DNA of 64,000 bases from Acidobacteriota bacterium (GTDB taxonomy: Bacteria > Acidobacteriota > Aminicenantia > Aminicenantales > Saccharicenantaceae): the NCBI GenBank assembly GCA_033549365.1, contig JAWSUF010000012.1, positions 1-64,000 on the forward strand, written 5' to 3'. Position 1 is the first letter of the stretch. Each line of letters opens with the position of its first letter. Position numbers and translations under genes: made by a program. This document shows positions 54,601-62,143 of this stretch, one piece after another. Under the pieces are notes generated by a model, which was not told the origin of the DNA, did not search any database, and saw only the letters and a list, made by a program, of their open reading frames with translations.

Positions 54601-57600
54601 TGGTTGATCTCCGTTCGGGCCGGGTGGATCGCCACCGTATTGGTCCTCACCCAACTGTTCTTTCACTCCCTGATGCAGCCTTTCACTTGGGCGACAACAG
54701 GTCAGGGTTTCAGGGCCTTCTCTCCCGCCAAGAAAGCCCATGATCTGCTGCGGGTGCTGGTTGAGGCGGCGCTCCTTCCCTACCAGGCCTGGGTGGGGCT
54801 GGACGCCTTGGGCCGGGTCTTCTATCGAAGATTGATCTCGCATCGGGGGATGTTGGAGTGGGCTACAGCCCAAAAGACCCAAGGCGGCGCCCAGGTCAAA
54901 GCGCCCATGTTCCTGCTTTCCATGGGGCTGGCGAGCCTATTCAGCGTGATGGCCGGAGGCGCGGTGCTGATCTTTCGACCGGCCAACATTTGGCTGGCCT
55001 GTCCCTGGCTGCTTCTCTGGTTCCTGTCTCCGATGATCGGCCGGCTCCTCAGCCGGCGCCCGGAGGCCAAGCCGCCTCAATTCCTGCTTCCGGCCGAGGA
55101 TCGGCAATTCATGAGGAATGTCGCCCGGCGAACCTGGCGCTATTTCTCCGATTTTGTGAACAAGGAAACCTCGTGGCTGCCGCCCGACAATTACCAGGTT
55201 TCCCACCTCAACCGGCCGGCCATGCGGACCAGCCCGACCAATATCGGCCTCTACATGGTCAGCGTGCTCAGCGCCCATGATTTCGGGTATTTAACCGTGG
55301 ATGAGGTTTCCCGCAAACTGACACGGACGATGGAGACGATCGCCAAATTGGAGCGGCATGAGGGCCATCTGCTCAATTGGTACGACATTCAGACCCTGGC
55401 GCCTCTGAAACCGCGCTACGTTTCCACCGTGGACAGCGGCAATCTGCTGGGGGCCTTGTGGACGCTGGATCCCGGGCTCGAGGCTCTGATGCGGGCGCCG
55501 CTTTTCGACGCAAAAGCGTTTGCCGGGCTGCGCGACGCCGGTGAAGTCCTGCGGCAGGTTATCCGCGATGAGAAAGCCGGCGGTTATGATGTTCGATCCC
55601 TGGATGAACTGCTGCGCGCGTGGGAATCCCCGCCGGACCGGATCGCCGATGCGCTCGGCCGGCTGCGCCGGGCGGAGAATTACGTGCGGGAGTTGTCGGC
55701 AAAAGCCGACGCGTCCACAGATGCTCAAAAGAGCGCGGCCGAGTGGGCCGGCGAGATCCTGAGCCAACTCGCGGCCTGGCGAAATATCGCCGATCGCTAT
55801 CTCGCCTGGATCGAAATTCTGGCGGAGAAGACGGCGGAGGACGTCGCCCGGCTCGATCCGGACGCCCTGCCTGTTTTTCGCCGGGCCCTTCAGCATGCCC
55901 CCTCGCTTTGGGACCTGGCCCACGGACACGTCCCCTGCATGGACTCTCTCCGGGCCATCCGGGAGAAAACGCCGGAAAATGCGGACGGCGTCCGGGACTG
56001 GATCGATCGCGTCCTGGCGGCTTTCCATACCTCGAAATGGCTGGCCGGCGAAACGCTGGCGGAGGGCGAGCGGCTCCGGCGGTCGGTACGCCGGCTTTCC
56101 GCATCGATCGACATGGGTTTTCTTTATCACGCCGAGCGCCGGCTGTTTTCGATCGGTTTCAATGTCTCGGAAGGACGGCTCGACCACGCCTTTTACGATC
56201 TTCTGGCCAGCGAAGCGCGGCTGGGAAGCTTTGTCTCCATTGCCCGAGGAGACATTCCCGTCGAGCATTGGTTTGCCATGGGACGGCCCTACGGAGCCAT
56301 CGGCCGGCGCCGTGTGCTGCTCAGTTGGACCGGGACGATGTTTGAATATCTGATGCCGCTGCTTTTCCAGCGTTCCTATGGAAACTCGCTGCTGGACAAA
56401 TCCGCCCGGGAAGCCGTGGCCGTCCAAATCGCCTACGGCCGCAAGCACCGGGTGCCATGGGGGATTTCCGAGTGCGCCTTCGGGGACCTGGACACCCACA
56501 AGACTTATCAATACCGGGCCTTCGGCGTACCCGAGCTCGGACTCAAACGCGGCCTGGCGGACAAGATCGTGGTCACGCCCTATGCCACCATGCTGGCGGC
56601 GGGTCTCGCGCCGCGGGAATCGGTGCGGAACCTGAAACGACTGGCCGAACTGGGGCTGCTGAATGATTATGGGTATTACGAAGCCCTGGATTACAGCCAT
56701 CGATCAAGCCGCGAAGGCGGTCTTGGGATCATCGTGCGGACCTACATGGCGAATCACCAGGGCATGAGTTTTCTGGCGCTGGGAAATTTCCTTCATGATA
56801 ATCCCCTCCAGCGCCATTTCCGATCCGACCCGCGCGTGCGCGCCGTCGAGCCCCTGCTTCACGAACGCATCCCGATCCTTCCCACGCTGCACCATATCTC
56901 CACGCGCGAGCGGGTCTCGTCGGTGGCACAGCTCGGCGAAGTCACGCCTTCGGTCAGCCAATTTGAAACACCCCATACCGCCACTCCCAAGACCCAACTC
57001 CTATGCAACGGCCGCTATGGCCTGATGCTGACCAACGCCGGCGGCGGCTACAGTCGCTGGAGAGACTTCGAGATCACGCGCTGGCGATCGGATCGGACCC
57101 GGGATGCGTGGGGGACTTTCTGTTACATCCGCGAGGCCGATTCGGACCGGCTGTGGTGCAACACTTATCAGCCGACCGGCGGCAAGGTTGATAAATATGT
57201 ATCCAATTTCGCGCTCGATCGGGCCGTATTCCGGCGTGTGGATTACGGCATGGAGAGTGAAACCGAGGTGGTCGTATCACCGGAAGACGACGTCGAGATT
57301 CGACGGATGACGCTGATCAATCGTTCCCTGCGCAGCCGCCGTCTCGATCTGACGAGTTATGTGGAACTCGCGCTGGCGCCGCACCGTGCGGATCGTCAGC
57401 ATCCGGCGTTCAACAAGCTGTTCATCCGGACCGAGGCCCTGCCGGAACAGCGGGCGCTCCTGGCCCACCGCCGGCCGCGCAGCGGAAACGACCCGCCCAT
57501 TTATGTCGCCCACCGCTTCACCTCGGCGCAGGCCGAGGATGAGGACCTACGTTTCGAGACCGACCGTCGCCGTTTCATCGGTCGCGGCCGAACGCTCGCC

Positions 57601-60600
57601 CGGCCCATGGGTGCTTTGCAGGAACCCGGCAACAGCCGGGGATTCGTCCTCGACCCCATCCTGAGCCTACGGCAAAGCCTGAATCTGGGTCCGGGCGAGC
57701 GGGTCCGGATTTCTCTGATTCTGGCCGCGGGCGAAACCAGGGAACAGGTCATCGGATTGATGAACAAGTATGGCGATCCCCATGCCATCGACCGGGCCAT
57801 GGATTTGGCATGGGCGGCGGCCCAGTTGGAGTTACGCCTACTGCGGATCCAGCCTGACGACGCGCGCCGATTCCAGCAACTGGCCGGCCATCTTTTGTAT
57901 TCCAACCCCCTCCTGCGCTCGACTCCGGAACGCATCGCCGAAAACCGCAAGGGTCAGGCCGGCTTGTGGACTTATGCCATCTCGGGTGATTTGCCCATAG
58001 CCCTGGTCGCCGTAAAGGAGACGAGGGATTTGGGCCTTGTCCGCCAAATGCTCAAGGCGCATTCCTATTGGCACATGCACGGGCTGAAGGCCGACTTGGT
58101 GATCTTGAACGAGGAGGCCGGCGGCTATGAGCAGCCTCTGCGTGAACAACTCGACCGCTTGATTCAAACCCATTCGGCCGAGGCCGGGATTGAGCGCCCC
58201 GGAGGAATCTATATGCTCAGCTCAGAGCTTATCCCAGCTGAAGACCTGACGCTTCTATGGGCCGCGGCGAGCGTGGCGCTGACGGCGGCCCGCGGCGCCT
58301 TGCCCCAGCAATTGAGTGTGCCGCGGGAATCGCTCGATTTGCCGGAACCCCTGGCCGGGAAACGAGATCCCCGGGATCCTTCGGCACCACTCCCCTTCCT
58401 GGAACTCGCCTATTTCAACAGCCTGGGCGGGTTCACACCGGACGGCCGCGAATACGCCATCTATCTCGGGCCGGACATCCATACGCCCGCGCCCTGGGTC
58501 AACGTCATCGCCAACCCCTCTTTCGGAACGCTCGTCAGCGAAACCGGCGCCGGATTCACCTGGCAGGGCAACAGCCAACGCAATCGCCTGACGTCATGGT
58601 CGAACGACCCGGTGATGGACTCTCCTGCGGAAGCCGTCTACATCCGGGACGAGGAAACCGGGATCTATTGGACGCCGACCGCGACGCCGATCCGCGAGGG
58701 AATCGCTTATCGAGCCCGACATGGCGCGGGATACACGGTCTTCGAGCATAACAGCCATGGCATCGAGCAGGAGTTGACGGTCTTCGTTCCCGTGGATGAT
58801 AACGGGGGTGAACCGATCAAGCTGCAACGGCTGCGGCTCCGAAACGACTCCGGCCGGCCGCGCGAGCTGTCGGTGACCTATTATGCGGAGTTGACTCTGG
58901 GCGAGTCGCGAGAATCTTCGCAGATGCACATTGTGACCGAATGGGATGATGACATCAAGGCTATAATCGCCCGCAATCGCTACCACCCCGATTATCCGGA
59001 TCAAGTGACCTTCGCGGCATTCAGCACGCCCGTGGAGAATTATACCGGAGACCGCACCGCTTTCATCGGGCGCAACCGCTCGATGTCGAATCCGGCGGCG
59101 ATGGAAAGAATCCGGCTTTCATGCCGGACGGGCGCGGCCCGGGATCCCTGCGCCGGGTTGCAAATCATCCTCAAACTGGCTCAGGGCGAGCAGATTGAAA
59201 TCACCTGCCTGCTCGGCCAAGCCGCCTCGCTGAAGCAGGTCCGCGCCCTGGTGTCGGCCTACCGCAACGCGGAGGCGGTGGAGACAGCGCTGCGCCGGAC
59301 CCAGGTATGGTGGGATGATCGCCTCGGTGCGATCCGGGTCAAGACCCCCGAACTCGCCGCGGACTTCATGATCAACCGCTGGCTTCCCTATCAAAACCTG
59401 GCCTGCCGCGTCTGGGGGCGTTCCGGCTTCTACCAGTCCGGCGGCGCCTTCGGCTTCCGCGATCAGTTGCAGGACGTGACGGCGCTGCTTTACGCCCACC
59501 CCCTCACGACACGCAACCACATTCTGCTTGCGGCCGGCCGTCAGTTCAAGGAGGGCGATGTCCAGCACTGGTGGCATCCGCCGGGAGGCGAGGGCATCCG
59601 CTCGCGAATATCCGATGATCTCCTGTGGTTGCCCCATGTCGTCGCACAATATCTAAGAATCACCGACGATGTGAACATCCTTCACGAGATTGTCCCCTTT
59701 CTCGAAGCGCCGTCCCTCAAAGACGATCAGCACGAGAGTTATCAATCCCCGACGGTCTCGACCGAACGAGCCCCCCTCTTTGAGCACTGCCGGCGCGCGG
59801 TCGCCCGCAGCCAAAAATTCGGCGACAAGGGGCTGCCTCTGATGGGAACCGGGGATTGGAACGACGGGATGAACCTCGTGGGCGCCGGGGGCAAAGGCGA
59901 GAGCGTTTGGCTGGCGTGGTTTCTGGCGGATGTGCTGCAGGGAATGGCCGAGATGTCCGAACGTCTCGGCCGGCCGGACCTGCGCCGGACCTATGAAGAG
60001 GACCGGAAGGCGCTGCTCCGGCGGGTGGAGAAATCCGCATGGGACGGCGAATGGTATCTTCGAGCGACCTTTGACGACGGCTCGCCCCTGGGCTCTTCCG
60101 CAAATATCGAAGCGCGGATCGATTCGCTGCCGCAATCCTGGGCCCGGCTCTGCGGCGGCGCCGACCCGGATCGAGCCGCTCAAGCCCTGGAATCGGCGTG
60201 GCGCCGGCTCGTTCGCGAGGATGAGGGGCTGGTGCTGCTTTTTGAGCCTCCGTTCGATCGGGCGGAACCATCGCCGGGTTACATCAAGGGTTACCCGCCG
60301 GGAGTGCGGGAGAACGGAGGCCAGTATACCCATGCCGCCCTGTGGCTGGCCATGGCCATGGCCCGTAGCGGAGACGGCACGCGGGCGGCGAAAATTCTGC
60401 GAATGATCAACCCCATCGAGCGCGCCCGCGATCCGGAAACGGTCTGGCGTTACGGAATTGAGCCTTATGTGATCGCCGCCGATGTCTACGCCATGGCCGG
60501 TCGGATCGGTCAGGGCGGCTGGTCCTGGTATACGGGTTCGGCGGCCTGGATGTACCGCATCTGGGTGGAAGAACTTCTGGGTCTGAAAGTGCGCGGAGAG

Positions 60601-60834
60601 ACCATGCGGGTCGATCCGATCATCCCCGGATGGTGGGACGGTTTTCAGATGAGCTTCCGCCATGGTGAAGCGATCTACGACCTTCATGTCGTGAACCCGG
60701 GACACCGCGAGCGCGGCGTCGCCTTCGTTGAGCTCGACGGGCGGCGTCTCAAGGACGGCGCGATCCCGCTCAGCCGTGAGCTGGTCAAACATCGGGTCCT
60801 CGTCCACATGGGAAACCCGGCGCCGGAGGATTGA
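51652..60834 (+). CDS. ndvB: Cyclic beta-1,2-glucan synthase (NdvB-type, GT84/GH94)
   Basis: A 3060-residue membrane enzyme. The N-terminus has a small alpha/beta region (MGILIGFFAKRDDASNAFVK) and two membrane helices at about 60-105. More helices surround a GT84 glycosyltransferase with the acidic motif TLDSDTQLP near 774 and QHRWIRGDW near 923. A glycoamylase-like domain at about 1180-1700 and two GH94-type phosphorylase regions follow, with the catalytic GDWNDGMNLVG near 2733. Such enzymes start on themselves, polymerise beta-1,2-glucan from UDP-glucose, trim its length and cyclise it, giving periplasmic osmoregulated glucan. Reference proteins are about 2800 residues, so this is slightly longer. 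No ribosome binding site stands out. Carries its own relic tail after the stop. Confidence 0.93.
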   Translation: MNKMGILIGFFAKRDDASNAFVKLQRKGYRRIAWVSKSAAGKVRTRDPFRRRRVWGTVALMILFGALAEAVSMRLAWLEPISGHFPWARLPGLGGAFIGILVGTVWIRRSRFGVERAWIDNQARRLVSGETAVILQEPTERLPLPFSLLLESGETPPAVFVIHPRRGSSAGEDRRPGETPLNPAQLRDHARRLAAEHQVDPEPLRDSGLLKRLDQGLGQFQQACLDLSGAYRVQQSPPPTGEWLLDNEYLFESNARDILLNLPRSFYRQLPALGVGADRGLPRIYGLARELASHTDLHLDEENIQAFIKAYQSVCPLSIGELWAVPQMLRIALLEGIQRLAERTLSELREGETAGFWANRLIAANRQDPNQLFSLMTELTETQPRPSPSFAAQLIDNLYDEQPALAPVQAWLGRIFKKPMTELSRREKNRQTHDQISTGNAFNSLRRLALLDWKEYFEKLSGVEQTLRLDPAGIYPRMDFSTRDRYRRAIEDLHRGSGRSEDQVARLALEMATRAGRDSGRDEESHHIGTYLIGEKRRDLARRLECRETFRFRAVQWAYRHHSAMYFTGLIVFSAALVFLGLRLGLRAQTPGIQMIMAALLLIPASQLALEVMNDLVMRLLPPRTLPKMDFRASGIPDACRTLVVVPMMLADQETIKAEVEKLEVRYLANKEANLLFALYSDYRDAAQARCETDGPLLDAVTRGIRDLNQRHGGERFFLFHRERKWSETERKFIGWERKRGKLEELNGLIDGTRPASADRLVTVGDPDRLSNVRFVITLDSDTQLPHNTARRMIETLAHPLNRARFDGGGRVRSGYTIIQPRVSPSLPSATGSPFSRLFSDPIGIDPYTSAVSDVYQDLTGEGSYHGKGIYDVRAFNRVLAGRFPEAALLSHDLIEGAHVRVGLASDIELFDEFPQDYLSYTKRQHRWIRGDWQIADWVLPRVPKPGGGRAPNPLSRFNRWKILDNLRRSLLPAAGLALLAASWLISVRAGWIATVLVLTQLFFHSLMQPFTWATTGQGFRAFSPAKKAHDLLRVLVEAALLPYQAWVGLDALGRVFYRRLISHRGMLEWATAQKTQGGAQVKAPMFLLSMGLASLFSVMAGGAVLIFRPANIWLACPWLLLWFLSPMIGRLLSRRPEAKPPQFLLPAEDRQFMRNVARRTWRYFSDFVNKETSWLPPDNYQVSHLNRPAMRTSPTNIGLYMVSVLSAHDFGYLTVDEVSRKLTRTMETIAKLERHEGHLLNWYDIQTLAPLKPRYVSTVDSGNLLGALWTLDPGLEALMRAPLFDAKAFAGLRDAGEVLRQVIRDEKAGGYDVRSLDELLRAWESPPDRIADALGRLRRAENYVRELSAKADASTDAQKSAAEWAGEILSQLAAWRNIADRYLAWIEILAEKTAEDVARLDPDALPVFRRALQHAPSLWDLAHGHVPCMDSLRAIREKTPENADGVRDWIDRVLAAFHTSKWLAGETLAEGERLRRSVRRLSASIDMGFLYHAERRLFSIGFNVSEGRLDHAFYDLLASEARLGSFVSIARGDIPVEHWFAMGRPYGAIGRRRVLLSWTGTMFEYLMPLLFQRSYGNSLLDKSAREAVAVQIAYGRKHRVPWGISECAFGDLDTHKTYQYRAFGVPELGLKRGLADKIVVTPYATMLAAGLAPRESVRNLKRLAELGLLNDYGYYEALDYSHRSSREGGLGIIVRTYMANHQGMSFLALGNFLHDNPLQRHFRSDPRVRAVEPLLHERIPILPTLHHISTRERVSSVAQLGEVTPSVSQFETPHTATPKTQLLCNGRYGLMLTNAGGGYSRWRDFEITRWRSDRTRDAWGTFCYIREADSDRLWCNTYQPTGGKVDKYVSNFALDRAVFRRVDYGMESETEVVVSPEDDVEIRRMTLINRSLRSRRLDLTSYVELALAPHRADRQHPAFNKLFIRTEALPEQRALLAHRRPRSGNDPPIYVAHRFTSAQAEDEDLRFETDRRRFIGRGRTLARPMGALQEPGNSRGFVLDPILSLRQSLNLGPGERVRISLILAAGETREQVIGLMNKYGDPHAIDRAMDLAWAAAQLELRLLRIQPDDARRFQQLAGHLLYSNPLLRSTPERIAENRKGQAGLWTYAISGDLPIALVAVKETRDLGLVRQMLKAHSYWHMHGLKADLVILNEEAGGYEQPLREQLDRLIQTHSAEAGIERPGGIYMLSSELIPAEDLTLLWAAASVALTAARGALPQQLSVPRESLDLPEPLAGKRDPRDPSAPLPFLELAYFNSLGGFTPDGREYAIYLGPDIHTPAPWVNVIANPSFGTLVSETGAGFTWQGNSQRNRLTSWSNDPVMDSPAEAVYIRDEETGIYWTPTATPIREGIAYRARHGAGYTVFEHNSHGIEQELTVFVPVDDNGGEPIKLQRLRLRNDSGRPRELSVTYYAELTLGESRESSQMHIVTEWDDDIKAIIARNRYHPDYPDQVTFAAFSTPVENYTGDRTAFIGRNRSMSNPAAMERIRLSCRTGAARDPCAGLQIILKLAQGEQIEITCLLGQAASLKQVRALVSAYRNAEAVETALRRTQVWWDDRLGAIRVKTPELAADFMINRWLPYQNLACRVWGRSGFYQSGGAFGFRDQLQDVTALLYAHPLTTRNHILLAAGRQFKEGDVQHWWHPPGGEGIRSRISDDLLWLPHVVAQYLRITDDVNILHEIVPFLEAPSLKDDQHESYQSPTVSTERAPLFEHCRRAVARSQKFGDKGLPLMGTGDWNDGMNLVGAGGKGESVWLAWFLADVLQGMAEMSERLGRPDLRRTYEEDRKALLRRVEKSAWDGEWYLRATFDDGSPLGSSANIEARIDSLPQSWARLCGGADPDRAAQALESAWRRLVREDEGLVLLFEPPFDRAEPSPGYIKGYPPGVRENGGQYTHAALWLAMAMARSGDGTRAAKILRMINPIERARDPETVWRYGIEPYVIAADVYAMAGRIGQGGWSWYTGSAAWMYRIWVEELLGLKVRGETMRVDPIIPGWWDGFQMSFRHGEAIYDLHVVNPGHRERGVAFVELDGRRLKDGAIPLSRELVKHRVLVHMGNPAPED

Positions 60835-60840
60835 TCGGTC

Positions 60841-60912
60841 TGCCCCTACCGCCTGATTATGCTGCGCGATATCGCCCAAATCGTCGCCGAGCGGCTTGTC
60901 GAAGCCGGCTGA
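60841..60912 (+). pseudogene. Relic of the Fe-S oxidoreductase 3' end
   Basis: The frame reads CPYRLIMLRDIAQIVAERLV then EAG and TGA. This equals the end of the oxidoreductase at 49557-51581 (CPFCLTMLRD ... RDIAQIVAERLVEAG) with 13 residues lost between the two RD pairs. Over the last 45 bases, 41 match and all four differences are silent, so the copy came from a gene that had diverged under selection. It begins 6 bases after the glucan synthase stop. Confidence 0.75.
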
Positions 60913-60934
60913 AGAACCTCGGATTCACTCGGCC

Positions 60935-60967
60935 AAAAAAAAGGGGGCGGCTTCAACAGCCGCCCCC
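60935..60967 (-). terminator. Rho-independent terminator of the RNA-binding protein gene
   Basis: On the minus strand a ten-pair GC stem (60943-60952 with 58-67) around a five-base loop is followed by eight T residues (the A run at 60935-60942). It lies 41 bases past the stop of the RRM protein. The same stem would also act on the glucan synthase side only weakly, since no T run follows on the plus strand. Confidence 0.9.
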
Positions 60968-61008
60968 GTTGAACAGTCTGAATTCAATCCCGAATGCTAT
61001 CGGGTTAT

Positions 61009-61293
61009 TCAGTACCTCCGGCCGCCGAATCCGCCGGGTCTCGGCGAATCCGTGCGCGGCTTGGCCTCATTGACCGTAGCCGACCGGCCCTTCAGGTCCT
61101 TGCCGTTCAGCATGGAGATGGCCTTTTCGCCCTCGCTCTTGTTCGGCATCTCAACGAAACCGAATCCGCGGGACTCCCCGCTGAACTTGTCCTTGATGAC
61201 GGCGGCCTTCGCCACTTCACCAAACGCCTGAAACGTTTCCTTCAGGTCGTCCTCACTGACTGTCCTGGACAGATTGCCCACATAGATGTTCAT
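61009..61293 (-). CDS. Single-RRM RNA-binding protein
   Basis: A 94-residue protein with one RNA recognition motif and a Gly/Arg-rich tail. RNP2 is IYVGNL at 3-8 and RNP1 is RGFGFVEM near 42-49, with the aromatic residues that stack on RNA. The tail ends in PRPGGFGGRRY. Bacterial members, best known in cyanobacteria, bind U-rich RNA and are often cold-induced. A strong AAAGGAG site precedes the ATG. An upstream leader of about 160 bases and a strong terminator frame the gene as a single transcript. Confidence 0.95.
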   Translation of the reverse strand: MNIYVGNLSRTVSEDDLKETFQAFGEVAKAAVIKDKFSGESRGFGFVEMPNKSEGEKAISMLNGKDLKGRSATVNEAKPRTDSPRPGGFGGRRY

Positions 61294-61462
61294 TTTCGTC
61301 TCCTTTCGACGATGGAAAAACTCTTCCGAGTCCTCCCGGTTCTTAAAGATCTTTGAACGCCGTAAAGGAGAGGAGTTTCCGACCGATCAGGGCCTCAGGC
61401 CCCTTCCTTTAGTCATTCAGGTGTTAATAGCTGAGGTTGCCCCTTCGCTTATGAACAAGGGC

Positions 61463-61468
61463 ATTATA
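61463..61468 (-). promoter_or_regulatory. -10 box of the RRM gene, with a long 5' leader
   Basis: The minus strand reads TATAAT here, about 170 bases before the RRM start. No consensus -35 is seen 16-18 bases upstream. The leader between is structured: it includes GGCCTGAGGCC, a short self-complementary stretch. The -10 overlaps the stop codon of the upstream methyltransferase gene. Confidence 0.5.
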
Positions 61469-62141
61469 CCATAGTTTTCGGAAATCCGCTCATCTTTGTT
61501 TGGGAAAATCGCACGTGATGGACCCAGGCCGGTGGAATATTCGCCAAAACGGTGTCCCGGCGGATCTCATGAGCTTCGACTAAACAGGAAAGTACGGCTT
61601 TGATTTCCCGAAGCCTCCGCCGCTGGCTGCGGCCGCTGATCACGGCTTTGGCCCGTCGCACGGCGATATATTCAAAAAAGGACAGGGTGCCTTCGGGGGC
61701 GAGCATGGCCCGGAATCTGCCGAAAATGCTCTCCACGAGTTCGGAAGAAAAGTTATTCATGGGCAATCCCGAAATGATGATGTCGTAGCGCCGGTCTCCA
61801 TCAAACTGTTCGAAGGGAATCTGGAGGAGGCTGATCCGCTCAGCGGCCGGTTTCAGGACGAGGTCATGCTTCAAATCGTGAAGGAGACGCTTAATGAAAC
61901 TCTCGTTGATTTCAACAAGGTCGAGATGGTCGGCGGCAGCCATCCGTCGGACGATATGACGCGTGACGGACCCAGTTCCGGGGCCCACTTCGAGAATCCG
62001 CCGGGTTGTGTCACTCTCGCCGACATAACGGGAAAGAGCCTTGGCCAGCCGCGGCCCGCTGGGCATCAATGCCCCCGTGGCGTAGGCGTGATTTAAAAAT
62101 TCCCTAAAAAAAAGGCCTCGGCCGCCTTCGGCTCTGGACAT
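61464..62141 (-). CDS. SAM-dependent methyltransferase, phospholipid N-methyltransferase-like
   Basis: A 225-residue class I methyltransferase. Motif I is ILEVGPGTGSVTRHI near 49-63, an acidic residue follows in LDLVEINESF, and motif IV reads IISGLPMNNF. The pattern resembles PmtA-type phosphatidylethanolamine methyltransferases and rRNA adenine dimethylases; the IISGLPMNNF sequence favours the lipid group. ATG 62141 has GGAG seven bases upstream; the TTG two codons earlier overlaps the aminotransferase stop. The upstream gene is an M23-aminotransferase fusion, three bases apart on the same strand, so the two are probably cotranscribed and may act in lipid headgroup metabolism; this link is inferred. 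Confidence 0.8.
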   Translation of the reverse strand: MSRAEGGRGLFFREFLNHAYATGALMPSGPRLAKALSRYVGESDTTRRILEVGPGTGSVTRHIVRRMAAADHLDLVEINESFIKRLLHDLKHDLVLKPAAERISLLQIPFEQFDGDRRYDIIISGLPMNNFSSELVESIFGRFRAMLAPEGTLSFFEYIAVRRAKAVISGRSQRRRLREIKAVLSCLVEAHEIRRDTVLANIPPAWVHHVRFSQTKMSGFPKTMV

Positions 62142-62143
62142 TG

